The position numbers were made by a program, and so were the translations under genes. A model generated the notes under the pieces. The model had not been told where the DNA came from and made no database searches. It saw nothing but the letters and a program-made list of their open reading frames with translations. From Chryseobacterium indologenes (lineage in GTDB: Bacteria; Bacteroidota; Bacteroidia; Flavobacteriales; Weeksellaceae), in assembly GCA_002439165.1 (NCBI GenBank), contig DJTE01000003.1:1-64000 (forward strand): a stretch of 64,000 nt of DNA, given 5' to 3'. Position 1 is the stretch's first letter; each line of letters starts with the position of its first letter. Below, one piece after another: positions 35,331-43,763 of the stretch.

Positions 35331-37733
35331 CTATTTCTTTAAACATTTTTCAAGGAACTGATCCTGTTCCCATAAAAGATGCAGGATATTTTCTTTGGCC
35401 TGATAACTGTGTGCCTCTTTTGGCAGAAGAACCATTTTTACCGGAGCTCCCAGGTTTTTCAGGGCCTGGAAATACCTTTCGGTCTGAAGGGTAAAGGTTC
35501 CGGGATTATTGTCTGCATCACCGTGCACCAACAGTAATGGAGTTTTCATCTGGTCGGCATGCATGAAAGGAGACATTGTATTATAAATTTCCGGAACATC
35601 CCAGTAATTTCTCTGCTCCATCTGGAATCCGAACGGGGTCAGTGTTCTGTTATACGCTCCGCTTCTGGCAATACCGCAGGCAAATAATCTGGAATGGGTA
35701 AGAAGATTGGCCGTCATAAAGGCTCCATAGGAATGTCCTCCTACTGCTACTTTCTTTTTATCGATATATCCCAACTGGTCTACTGCATTAATGGCTGCTT
35801 CAGCATTAGCAACCAGCTGAGGAATGAAGGTATCGTTCGGTTCTGTTTTTCCTTCTCCGATGATCGGGAAAGCAGCATCATCCAGTACGGCATATCCCTT
35901 TGTAGTCCAGTAAACAAAAGAACCGTAATAAGGGAACGTAAAGTCATTGGGGTTCTGGGTATTCTGCCCTGCCGTATTTTTGTCTTTGTATTCCGTAGGA
36001 TAAGCCCAGATGAGCAATGGAAGCTTTTCTTTTTTAGCTTTACGGTCGTATCCTGCCGGGAGATAAAGTGTACCGGTTAATGTTACCCCATCATTTCTTT
36101 TATAGGTAATCACTTCTTTGTATACATCTTTAATGCTTTCAAAAGGATTGGCAAAGCTGGTAACGGCTTCTGTTTTCTGAGATTTAATGTTCTTCCTGAA
36201 GTAATTCGGGTATTGGCTGGAAGATTGCTGTGTGGTGAGAATTTCCCCTTTTGCCGGATTCAGAATATCTATAATTTCTTCTTTGGCATTTTTAAGATCC
36301 GAGGTGTACAGTCTTTTCTTTTTCAGTGATTTCATATCCATTTCATCGATAAAAGGATGCTGTCCGTCTTTGGTAAAGCCATCACCAATCAGGTAAGATT
36401 TTCCGCCTTTCATATCAATCACATATCTTCCATACTGGTTCTTAGTCGTATTGAATCTTCCCGGATCATTGTACACATCCTGGGAGTTCCGGTCTTCAAT
36501 CACTTTCGATTCACCGTTGTTAAGGTCTACCAGGAAAGATTTTGTATTTCTGGTATCATACCATCCTTCGGAAATAACAGCATAATGATCGTTGGACCAT
36601 TGCGCTCCTTCATATCTCTGTTTTGTTTTAAAGAATGATTTGGGAGATGCTGTAAAAGGTGCTTCCCAGGTAAATATTTCATCTCTGAAATCTGCCTGTT
36701 TAGACTGGTCTCCGCCATCCAGCGCTTCTACATACGTTAATGTAGCGGGAGCATCGCTTCTCCATCCCATATTTCTTTTTCCGGTTCTCACAGAAGAAAA
36801 CCCTTTGGGCATGATTTCATTCAAAGGAACTTCGTTGACTACTTTTACGGTATTTCCTTTCATGTCATATACCGTAGTGGTGAGCGGAAACCTGCTGTAA
36901 GGGACAATATAGGAAAAGGGCTTTTTTATCACAACCGCCATCAGATAGTTTCCGTCGGGAGAAAAGCTCAGCCCGGCATACATATCTTTATCTTTTACCT
37001 TTTTCAGAGTACCGTTCAGATCAACACTATAAACTTCCGAAGCGGCAATAACTTCAAAGTTTTTTTCATCCTGAGGATTTTTCAGAAGGTCCTGATAGGT
37101 TCTGTTCTGTGAAACTTTGCCGTCTGCAGTAGAAACAATGGGTCCTGTGGGCAGGTCTTTATCTGAATTGATAAGAGCAGGCCTGTTCTGAGGAAGAGTT
37201 CTGATCAGTAAATTCTGTGAATCATTGTACCAAAGGTATGGGGTTCCCAGATTGGCATTCAGATTATCATTTGTTATCTTTTTGGCTGTGGCTGTTTCCA
37301 TGTCTACGATCCAGAGTTCCACTCCTTTTCCTGTTGTATTGGTAAAAGCCAGTTTTTTTTCGTCCGGGGAGAATGAAATGGAGGTTATTTTAGGATCGGC
37401 AGGAAGATTTCTGACCTGTATTTCATTCTTATCATTTATTTTTCTGATTTTCAGATTATTTGAATAAGTAACCGTACTTGAAATATTGGTGACCGGATTT
37501 ACCCGTAGCCCGCCCAGTTTCAGTTCCTGCTGGTTGAGATCTTCCAGTGTTTTATAGGTAGGACGGTAGGTAAAAACAATCCAGTCTTTTTTACTGTTCA
37601 TCAGAACGCCGGGAGGTCTTTCATAATCTGCCAGTTTAAGGATTTCAGCAGATGGTTTTTGGTAAGCAATATTTTCCTGTGCATCATAAAAATTAAGAAA
37701 TGCAAGGAGACAGATAGTCAGCTTTATCTTCAT
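35331..37733 (-). CDS. S9 family serine peptidase, glutamyl endopeptidase-like
   Basis: 800 residues from ATG 37733; the 35 codons before it are AT-rich and lack signal character, whereas this start gives the signal peptide MKIKLTICLLAFLNFYDAQ. Residues ~40-500: beta-propeller-like WD/TolB blades (ISFSPDEKKLAFTNT, LSFSPDGNYLMAV). C-terminal alpha/beta-hydrolase: GGHSYGAFMTANLL with the Ser, LLVHGDADNNPGT with the Asp, and PKEAHSYQAKE with the His. The stretch CGIARSGAYNRTLTPFGF is very close to that of plant chloroplast glutamyl endopeptidase, so an S9D enzyme is likely. Periplasmic peptide degradation. Confidence 0.93.
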   Translation of the reverse strand: MKIKLTICLLAFLNFYDAQENIAYQKPSAEILKLADYERPPGVLMNSKKDWIVFTYRPTYKTLEDLNQQELKLGGLRVNPVTNISSTVTYSNNLKIRKINDKNEIQVRNLPADPKITSISFSPDEKKLAFTNTTGKGVELWIVDMETATAKKITNDNLNANLGTPYLWYNDSQNLLIRTLPQNRPALINSDKDLPTGPIVSTADGKVSQNRTYQDLLKNPQDEKNFEVIAASEVYSVDLNGTLKKVKDKDMYAGLSFSPDGNYLMAVVIKKPFSYIVPYSRFPLTTTVYDMKGNTVKVVNEVPLNEIMPKGFSSVRTGKRNMGWRSDAPATLTYVEALDGGDQSKQADFRDEIFTWEAPFTASPKSFFKTKQRYEGAQWSNDHYAVISEGWYDTRNTKSFLVDLNNGESKVIEDRNSQDVYNDPGRFNTTKNQYGRYVIDMKGGKSYLIGDGFTKDGQHPFIDEMDMKSLKKKRLYTSDLKNAKEEIIDILNPAKGEILTTQQSSSQYPNYFRKNIKSQKTEAVTSFANPFESIKDVYKEVITYKRNDGVTLTGTLYLPAGYDRKAKKEKLPLLIWAYPTEYKDKNTAGQNTQNPNDFTFPYYGSFVYWTTKGYAVLDDAAFPIIGEGKTEPNDTFIPQLVANAEAAINAVDQLGYIDKKKVAVGGHSYGAFMTANLLTHSRLFACGIARSGAYNRTLTPFGFQMEQRNYWDVPEIYNTMSPFMHADQMKTPLLLVHGDADNNPGTFTLQTERYFQALKNLGAPVKMVLLPKEAHSYQAKENILHLLWEQDQFLEKCLKK

Positions 37734-37853
37734 AAAAATCATTTTTACTAATATAATGAAAATTAAAAGATGTATAAAATTTATTAAAATAATCCCATCA
37801 AAGGGATATATTTGATTTTTTTCACTTACATTTATCATTCAAAATAAAATAAT

Positions 37854-38015
37854 ATGAAAAATTTAAGAAAATTATCAAAGAGCAATCTGAAAACAATTAT
37901 CGGAGGAAGTGCTCCTTTATGTGATGACGGGTACAGAGCCTGTGTAGTAGGCAGAACAGAGCACGGATCCCCCATCTGGGACTGCATCCCGACTTCATCC
38001 CCGTGCAGACCGTAA
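37854..38015 (+). CDS. GG-leader bacteriocin-like peptide precursor
   Basis: A 53-residue gene, too short for many gene callers. Residues 1-18 are a leader, MKNLRKLSKSNLKTIIGG, in the double-glycine form cut by C39-type ABC exporters. The predicted mature part of 35 residues starts SAPLCDDGYRAC and has four cysteines (23, 30, 44, 51), with two Pro-rich stretches at the end (IPTSSPCRP). Very similar leaders head families of bacteriocin-like peptides in Chryseobacterium. TATATTTG at 37807-37814 may be its -7 element, and a strong terminator follows, so it is a self-contained unit. No exporter or modification gene is in the window. Confidence 0.85.
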   Translation: MKNLRKLSKSNLKTIIGGSAPLCDDGYRACVVGRTEHGSPIWDCIPTSSPCRP

Positions 38016-38022
38016 AAATGCA

Positions 38023-38058
38023 AAAGAGGCACCTCATTTCCGGGGTGCCTCCTTTTAT
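38023..38058. terminator. Terminator after the GG-leader peptide, bidirectional
   Basis: Hairpin GAGGCACC / GGTGCCTC, extended by A and T residues, followed by TTTT. It serves the peptide gene and probably also the converging DoxX-family gene. Confidence 0.92.
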
Positions 38059-38072
38059 TTACAGATTTGAGC

Positions 38073-38501
38073 TTACCATTCTGAAGCTCTTCTTCTTTTC
38101 TCTATCATATGATCCACAGATATCTTTCCAGCTCCGAATACCACCAGCAGAAGGTAAACAGAAAGGTATACCAGGCTCATTTCTCTATCCTTAAAAGGAT
38201 CTGCCCCATGTACCATAAAGGCAGCAACGATCATGGTAAAGATCAGAACCCCTAATGAAACCCTTGTAAAAAGACCCAGTATCAGGAGTATTGAACAAAC
38301 AAATTCAGCAAAGACGGCAAGGATCAGCGAGATCTGCGGTCCCATTCCCAAAAAGTCAAAAAAATCTGCTTTCCCTCCTCCGATAAGCATCTGAAGCTTA
38401 GGAAAACCGTGAGACAGCATGGCAAAACCAATAAATACTCTCACGACTAATAAAACAAGATCTTTAGGGACTGAGCTGGAATTCGAATTTAAATAGTTCA
38501 T
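38073..38501 (-). CDS. DoxX family membrane protein
   Basis: 142 residues, four predicted membrane helices. Typical DoxX pieces are LLVVRVFIGFAMLSHGFPKL at the first helix and ILLILGLFTRVSLGVLIFT in the middle. A small polytopic inner-membrane protein; roles reported for the family include quinone-linked oxidoreduction and thiosulfate metabolism, not assignable here. The start is 66 bp from the era stop, so it may be co-transcribed with era. Confidence 0.9.
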   Translation of the reverse strand: MNYLNSNSSSVPKDLVLLVVRVFIGFAMLSHGFPKLQMLIGGGKADFFDFLGMGPQISLILAVFAEFVCSILLILGLFTRVSLGVLIFTMIVAAFMVHGADPFKDREMSLVYLSVYLLLVVFGAGKISVDHMIEKRRRASEW

Positions 38502-38567
38502 CTACTAAAAATTTAGACTAAGGTAATAAAAATCTTTTAATACAACGGGATTTCCGGTGTTTTTAGT

Positions 38568-39443
38568 TTATCTGTATCCGAAATTTTTAAGATCCCTGTC
38601 GTTTTTACGCCAGTCTTTTTTCACTTTAACGAATAAATTCAGATGGATTTTTTTACCAAAGAACTTTTCAAGGTCCAGTCTTGCTTCTGTTCCTACTTTT
38701 TTAATGGCTTCTCCTTTATGACCGATAATAATTCCTTTCTGGGTATCTCTTTCCACGTAAATAATAGAATCGATGAAGATAATACCTTCTTTTTCTTTGA
38801 ACTGCTCTGTAACCACTTCCACGGAATATGGAATTTCTTTTTCATAGTTCAGAAGGATCTTTTCACGGATCGCTTCGTTCACAAAAAACCTTTCGGGTTT
38901 GTCTGTAAACTGGTCTTTATCATAATAAGGCGGGTTTTCCGGCAATAATGATTTCAGTTTGGGAAGAATGATCTCTGTATTGAAAGCATTCAGTGCTGAA
39001 ATGGGAAGGATTTCCGCTTTCGGGATTCTGCCATGCCATAATTCCACCAGTTTCTCCAGTCCTTCCTGATCCGTCTGGTCTACTTTATTTAAAAGAAGGA
39101 GTACGGGAACCGGGATTTTATTCAGTTTATCAATCAGAAATTCTGAAGGTTCCGCTTTATCGGTTACATCTACAATGAACAGGAAAACATCAGCATCCTG
39201 GAGGGAATCTTTTACAAAATCCATCATTTTCTCCTGAAGTCCGTATTTAGGATCCAATACACCGGGGGTATCGGAAAACACGATCTGCAGGTCATCTTCA
39301 TTATAAATTCCAAAAATTCTGTGACGGGTTGTCTGAGCCTTTTGCGTTACAATAGCCAGCTTCTCTCCCATCAGTTGATTCAACAGGGTAGATTTTCCGG
39401 CATTAGGCTTTCCGACTATATTTACAAATCCAGCTTTATGCAT
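38568..39443 (-). CDS. era: GTPase Era
   Basis: 291 residues. GTPase motifs are GKPNAGKSTL (G1), TTRH (G2), DTPGV (G3), NKVD (G4) and SAL (G5). The C-terminal KH domain includes IIGHKGEAIKKVGTEARLDLEKFFGKKIHLNL. Era binds the 3' end of 16S rRNA and helps assemble the small ribosomal subunit. Length is that of typical Era. Confidence 0.98.
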   Translation of the reverse strand: MHKAGFVNIVGKPNAGKSTLLNQLMGEKLAIVTQKAQTTRHRIFGIYNEDDLQIVFSDTPGVLDPKYGLQEKMMDFVKDSLQDADVFLFIVDVTDKAEPSEFLIDKLNKIPVPVLLLLNKVDQTDQEGLEKLVELWHGRIPKAEILPISALNAFNTEIILPKLKSLLPENPPYYDKDQFTDKPERFFVNEAIREKILLNYEKEIPYSVEVVTEQFKEKEGIIFIDSIIYVERDTQKGIIIGHKGEAIKKVGTEARLDLEKFFGKKIHLNLFVKVKKDWRKNDRDLKNFGYR

Positions 39444-39641
39444 AAAAATAATATTACGAACTGCAAAGTTAGTAAAACAAAATTGGTTTCGGGGTTTATC
39501 TCCAATTTTAGAAAGAAAAAAGCGGTATCCGGTAATCAGCCCTCAGAAATGATTTCCAGGAATCCGAATTCTGAAAAATGAAGATATTTTATTGTATTGC
39601 ATAGGCTAAAACTGATATTTTTGAAGACCAGAATTCTTTTT

Positions 39642-40205
39642 ATGAATATAGACCAGATCCTTGACCGTATACATGTTCTTCCTGAAGCTTCCAAAACCAG
39701 TCTGAAGAAACATATTACTGAGGTTTCATACCCAAAACACTTCTGTCTTATGGAGGCGGATAAGATCATTCCTTATGTTTACTTTATCAGGAAAGGTATT
39801 GCAAGGGCTTATGCAACCACAGCAGAGAATGACATCACGTTCTGGTTCGGAAGTGAAGGTCAGACGGTTATCTCAATGAAAAGTTATGTGGAAGATAAAC
39901 CCGGTTATGAAAGCATTGAGCTTCTGGAAGACTGTGATCTGTACAGACTGGAAACAGAGAGTCTCAGAACCTTATTTAACGGGGATATCCATATCGCCAA
40001 CTGGGGAAGAAAACTGGCCGAGTCTGAAATGATAAAATCTGAAGAACTGATTATTTCAAGACAGTTTAAAACTTCTCTGGAAAGGTATAAAGACCTGATA
40101 ACCCACAGTCCTGATCTCCTGAAAAGAGTACAGCTGGGCCATATTGCATCTTATCTGGGCATCACCCAGGTAAGCCTGAGCAGAATACGGGCAGAAATTA
40201 AATAG
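39642..40205 (+). CDS. Crp/Fnr family transcriptional regulator
   Basis: 187 residues from ATG 39642 (the frame runs 15 codons further up). Effector barrel: DKIIPYVYFIRKGIARAYA, DITFWFGSEGQTVISMKSY. The C-terminal HTH is short: VQLGHIASYLGITQVSLSRIRAEI. Flavobacterial Crp/Fnr proteins of this size usually lack identified ligands. Upstream of the SMR exporter (221-bp gap); it could regulate that gene, but a separate unit is more likely. Confidence 0.92.
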   Translation: MNIDQILDRIHVLPEASKTSLKKHITEVSYPKHFCLMEADKIIPYVYFIRKGIARAYATTAENDITFWFGSEGQTVISMKSYVEDKPGYESIELLEDCDLYRLETESLRTLFNGDIHIANWGRKLAESEMIKSEELIISRQFKTSLERYKDLITHSPDLLKRVQLGHIASYLGITQVSLSRIRAEIK

Positions 40206-40426
40206 CCGGGAAGCCGGAGGAATGGAAGTTATTGAACTGAGTGAATCAGCAGTCTTATTTTATTGATTTTAAAGGTAAAGGTAACGATAACTAAAAACAA
40301 TTGGCGACTGAGATGAATTCCCGCAATCTTCATCCCTGAAATTAAACCTGAAAATTCATTTTTTATCATTTGTAAAATTTTTTTTCTTTTCAAATCCTGA
40401 AATTTGCAGGAGAAAAATTTAAGAAA

Positions 40427-40753
40427 ATGAATTGGATTATTTTAATCATTGCCGGACTGTTTGAAGTAGCTTTTGCTTCATGTCTGGGGAAGGCTAAGGA
40501 AACTTCCGGGACTGAAATGTATTACTGGTACGCCGGATTTCTGGTAACCATGACGATCAGTATGGTGCTTCTGATCAAAGCAACACAGACTTTACCGATA
40601 GGAACCGCTTATGCCGTATGGACCGGAATAGGTGCCGTAGGAACAGCCCTTATGGGAATTTTCTTTTTTAAAGATCCCGTAAGTTTCTGGAGAATATTCT
40701 TTATTGTTACCCTGATTGGTTCCGTAGTAGGTTTAAAAGCAGTTTCTCATTAA
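40427..40753 (+). CDS. Small multidrug resistance exporter, SugE/Gdx-like
   Basis: 108 residues, four membrane helices. The N-terminus MNWIILIIAGLFEVAFASCLG and the middle LPIGTAYAVWTGIGAVGTALMGI closely match SugE, with the essential Glu near residue 13. SugE-type members (Gdx) export guanidinium in exchange for protons; other SMR members export quaternary amines. The Gdx branch is favoured here by the motif but not proven. No guanidine riboswitch was recognised upstream. Confidence 0.93.
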   Translation: MNWIILIIAGLFEVAFASCLGKAKETSGTEMYYWYAGFLVTMTISMVLLIKATQTLPIGTAYAVWTGIGAVGTALMGIFFFKDPVSFWRIFFIVTLIGSVVGLKAVSH

Positions 40754-40820
40754 TACATCTTGGTTTTCTGTATTTGAAAATATCTATAATTTTTTCTTAC
40801 ATTAGCAAAAAACTAAGAAG

Positions 40821-41528
40821 ATGAGAAAAGCATTATTATTTTTATTAACAGGCGGCCTTTTGACTGCTCAGAGCACAGAACTCTTTAACAACAATTGGTA
40901 TATTTCCAAAATTGTAACAAACGGGCAGACCATCACCACTCCGGCAATGGATCTTTCCCTTAGCGCTTCTAATTTCAAAACGTTCGGAACATCAGAAATA
41001 CAGTATAATTCAACGTATTTCAATACCTGCCAGCTGGGTATTGTTTTTATTCCCAATACCAACAGCTTTACAAAATCCGTTTCTGCATGTACGCTTGGGG
41101 GATATGGAGGCAGTAATGCGATTGCTGTGGAAAATTATGACAATAAACACTCTGATTTTTTCAACTATCCGGCTATTGGAAGCATTTTCAATTATGAGAT
41201 TGTAACCAGCGGATCCGGACGTACATTAATTGTAACCAACCCGGCCAACGGAAACCAGGTCTATTACAACAGTTCATTCCTTGCCGCAAAAGAAGCGCAG
41301 CCTGTGAAAAATATATTCAGGGTATATCCCAATCCGGTAAAAGAAGATCTGTACGTGGAAAATGTCAAAAAGGGACTTCCCGTTAAAATCTTTGATATGC
41401 AGGGAAAACTGATCTATGAAACGGTAAGCAATGAAGAAAAGCTTAATATAAAAACAGGAAATTTCCCAAAAGGACAATACATCCTGACAGCTGAAAACTA
41501 TAAGTCTTCTTCGTTTACAAAAGAATAA
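40821..41528 (+). CDS. Secreted protein with T9SS type A sorting domain
   Basis: 235 residues. Signal peptide MRKALLFLLTGGLLTAQ. Residues ~25-150: a META/lipocalin-like beta domain (NNWYISKIVTNGQTITTP). Residues ~163-235: T9SS C-terminal sorting domain, with FRVYPNPVKEDLYVE, VKIFDMQGKLIYET and FPKGQYILTA. It should be exported through the outer membrane by the Por/type IX system and attached to the surface. Function of the N-terminal domain unknown. Confidence 0.9.
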   Translation: MRKALLFLLTGGLLTAQSTELFNNNWYISKIVTNGQTITTPAMDLSLSASNFKTFGTSEIQYNSTYFNTCQLGIVFIPNTNSFTKSVSACTLGGYGGSNAIAVENYDNKHSDFFNYPAIGSIFNYEIVTSGSGRTLIVTNPANGNQVYYNSSFLAAKEAQPVKNIFRVYPNPVKEDLYVENVKKGLPVKIFDMQGKLIYETVSNEEKLNIKTGNFPKGQYILTAENYKSSSFTKE

Positions 41529-41548
41529 ACACTTCTATCTATCAATAT

Positions 41549-41583
41549 AAAACCGTCCTCAGTATTCTGAAGACGGTTTTATT
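41549..41583. terminator. Bidirectional terminator between T9SS protein and methyltransferase genes
   Basis: Hairpin AAACCGTC / GACGGTTT with an A-rich tract before it and a T-rich tract after, between converging genes. Confidence 0.88.
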
Positions 41584-42349
41584 ATTTTTTGAAAACCACG
41601 GGAAGAATTTCATTGTGCCTCAGCCCGTATTTTTTAATTTCCTCGTCGGAGAATTTCTGTGAATAAAAATCCGGTTCGGTTTCAAAACCGGCCTTCCTGA
41701 GGCGGTCGAAATAATCCATTCCGTACCAGCGTACATGATCATATTGTCCGAAGTGTTTCTGGCGTTCTTTAGGATCTTTGATCGAGAAATCCTCATATGT
41801 TTTTTCCAGTGAGTTTTTCATAGGGACCTGAAAGATTCCCCATCCACCGGGCCTCATTACCCTGTACAGTTCGCTCATTGCTCTGGCATCATCTTCAATA
41901 TGTTCCAGAACATGGTTGCAGAAAACAATATCGAAGCTTTCATCGGCAAACGGCAGATCGAGGATGTCTGCTTTTACATCTACAATCGGAGAAAACAGAT
42001 CAGCAGAAATGTAATCCAGGTTTCTCATCCGTTTGAATTTCCTCAGAAACTCCTGTTCGGGAGCAATGTGCAGCACCTTATAGTTTTTAATGAAAAAATC
42101 GGTTTCATTCTGGAGGTACAGCCACATCTGGCGGTGTCTTTCAAGGCTTAAAGTACCTGGAGAAAGAGCATTTTCTCTCTGTTTTCCATATCCGTAAGGA
42201 AGAAATTTGCGGTAAGACCTTCCGTCAATAGGATCAAAGAACTTATCTCCTTTGAAAAACTGGTAAATCAGCGGTCTGGCCCAGATGCTCATTTTAATCA
42301 GCACCGGACGCGGAATTTTATTGAGTAAAAGTTTCGTTACTTTTTTCAT
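41582..42349 (-). CDS. Class I SAM-dependent methyltransferase
   Basis: 255 residues. The core Methyltransf_11 motifs are KVLHIAPE (motif I), DYISADLFSP, DILDLPFADESFDIVFCNHVLEHIED and LYRVMRPGGWGIFQVP. There is an N-terminal extension of about 90 residues rich in aromatic residues. Substrate unknown. The start overlaps the stop of map by a base (TAATG), so it is translationally coupled to methionine aminopeptidase. Confidence 0.9.
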   Translation of the reverse strand: MKKVTKLLLNKIPRPVLIKMSIWARPLIYQFFKGDKFFDPIDGRSYRKFLPYGYGKQRENALSPGTLSLERHRQMWLYLQNETDFFIKNYKVLHIAPEQEFLRKFKRMRNLDYISADLFSPIVDVKADILDLPFADESFDIVFCNHVLEHIEDDARAMSELYRVMRPGGWGIFQVPMKNSLEKTYEDFSIKDPKERQKHFGQYDHVRWYGMDYFDRLRKAGFETEPDFYSQKFSDEEIKKYGLRHNEILPVVFKK

Positions 42350-43158
42350 TAAAAATCCAATTGGAATGGCTTTTCTTCATCACTTACAATACCCAGAGCT
42401 TCATAAACATACTGGAAAGTGGAAAGCAATACCGGCTTACCGTTGATCACCGCCACGTCATGTTCGAAGTGTGCGGAAGGCAGATTATCCAATGTCGTTA
42501 CCGTCCAGCCGTCATTATGGAATTTTACTTTTTCAGTTCCGAGGTTGATCATCGGCTCAATAGCAATAGCCAGACCGTCTTTGATCACTTTTCCGCTTCC
42601 CTGTCTGCCGTAATTAGGAACCTGAGGGTCTTCATGCATTTTTCTGCCCAAACCGTGCCCTACAAGTTCTCTTACTACTCCGTATCCTTCTTTTTCACAA
42701 TGTGCCTGGATCGCATGGGAAATATCCCCGATTCTTTTTCCTCTTACACACTGTGCAATTCCTTTGTAAAGGGATTCTTTGGTTACCTGAAGCATTTTTT
42801 TCACCTCTGGCTTTACTTCCCCTATTTCAAAGGTATAGGCATGGTCTCCTACAAAACCATTGAGAATTACCCCACAGTCTACGGAAAGAACGTCTCCTTC
42901 TTTTACAATATCTTTATTAGGGAAACCGTGAACAACCTGTTCGTTGGGAGAAATACATAAAGAATTAGGGAAACCTCCATATCCTAAAAAGGCAGGTTCT
43001 GCTCCATGATCTTTAATAAAATCGTGCGCCAGTTTATCCAGATATAAGGTATTGATTCCCGGTTTAATTTCTTTTGCCAGCATTCCCAGTGTTTTGGAAA
43101 CCAGTCTGGCACTCTCCTTCATCAGGCGGAGTTCCTCTATTGTTTTTAGCTGAATCAT
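42349..43158 (-). CDS. map: Methionine aminopeptidase, type I
   Basis: 269 residues. Metal ligands: VDCGVILNGFVGDHAYTF (two Asp), VGHGLGRKMHEDP (His), IEPMI (Glu), and the late FEHDVAV (Glu/His region). It removes the initiator Met from new proteins in the cytoplasm. First gene of the pair with the methyltransferase. Confidence 0.97.
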   Translation of the reverse strand: MIQLKTIEELRLMKESARLVSKTLGMLAKEIKPGINTLYLDKLAHDFIKDHGAEPAFLGYGGFPNSLCISPNEQVVHGFPNKDIVKEGDVLSVDCGVILNGFVGDHAYTFEIGEVKPEVKKMLQVTKESLYKGIAQCVRGKRIGDISHAIQAHCEKEGYGVVRELVGHGLGRKMHEDPQVPNYGRQGSGKVIKDGLAIAIEPMINLGTEKVKFHNDGWTVTTLDNLPSAHFEHDVAVINGKPVLLSTFQYVYEALGIVSDEEKPFQLDF

Positions 43159-43238
43159 TGTTTTAATTTACCAATGTATGAATGTAGCAACGTCATCATA
43201 TCAAACAGATACGCTGCCAGATTATTTATTTGTCTTTT

Positions 43239-43670
43239 CTACCAGAAAAGTCCTTTTTTCTTTTCTTTTTTAAGTTTAGAATAAGCCAGGACTTCTTTTC
43301 CTTCTACCCGGAATTCTATTCTTTCCTGGATGATGTTATAAATTTCTCCCCATCCCGGAAATCCTCCTAAATTTCTGTCGTCAATGAACCAGTCTGCATC
43401 CAGTTTTCTGGACTGTGTGGCAGAATCGAACACTTCTCCTTCAAAGCTGGAATTCACTGCATAGAACTCAATACCGTTCTGTCTGCAGAATTCTACGGCC
43501 TCCTCCAGTGTTTTCCCGTGTCTGTATGTCCAGAGAATCAGTCTGTACCCTTCTCCCTGAAGTCTTTTAAGGGTTTCAAAAGCAAAGATTTTTGCTTTTC
43601 CAATTGCCGGATACGCATCATCTACAATAGTTCCGTCAAAATCAACAGCAATTTTTTTATTATTTAACAT
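43239..43670 (-). CDS. Small HAD-superfamily hydrolase-like protein (BT0820 type)
   Basis: 143 residues. It starts with the HAD nucleophile motif KIAVDFDGTIVDDAYP, then LILWTYRHGKTLEEAVEFC and DWFIDDRNLGG (motif IV). It lacks a cap domain. Proteins like this in Bacteroidetes are annotated as hydrolases without known substrate. The C-terminus is Lys-rich (KLKKEKKKGLF). Confidence 0.85.
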   Translation of the reverse strand: MLNNKKIAVDFDGTIVDDAYPAIGKAKIFAFETLKRLQGEGYRLILWTYRHGKTLEEAVEFCRQNGIEFYAVNSSFEGEVFDSATQSRKLDADWFIDDRNLGGFPGWGEIYNIIQERIEFRVEGKEVLAYSKLKKEKKKGLFW

Positions 43671-43708
43671 TTTGTTCTTTTTTTAGCTTTGCAAAGATAA
43701 GAAATAAA

Positions 43709-43737
43709 AAGAGTGCCAAAAAACGATGACACTCTTA
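43709..43737 (-). terminator. Terminator after the acyl-ACP desaturase gene
   Basis: Hairpin AAGAGTG / CACTCTT with a ~14-base loop; on the minus strand it is followed by a TTTTTATTT tract. Confidence 0.75.
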
Positions 43738-43763
43738 GTTTTATAATTTAATGATTATGTGGA

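Noticed and set aside
37734..37838. 35-codon upstream extension of the S9 peptidase
   Set aside because: The internal ATG at 37733 begins a proper signal peptide; the extension is AT-rich.
40206..40426. Guanidine riboswitch ahead of the SMR exporter
   Set aside because: No recognisable guanidine-I, -II or -III core was seen; SugE-like exporters can be controlled otherwise.
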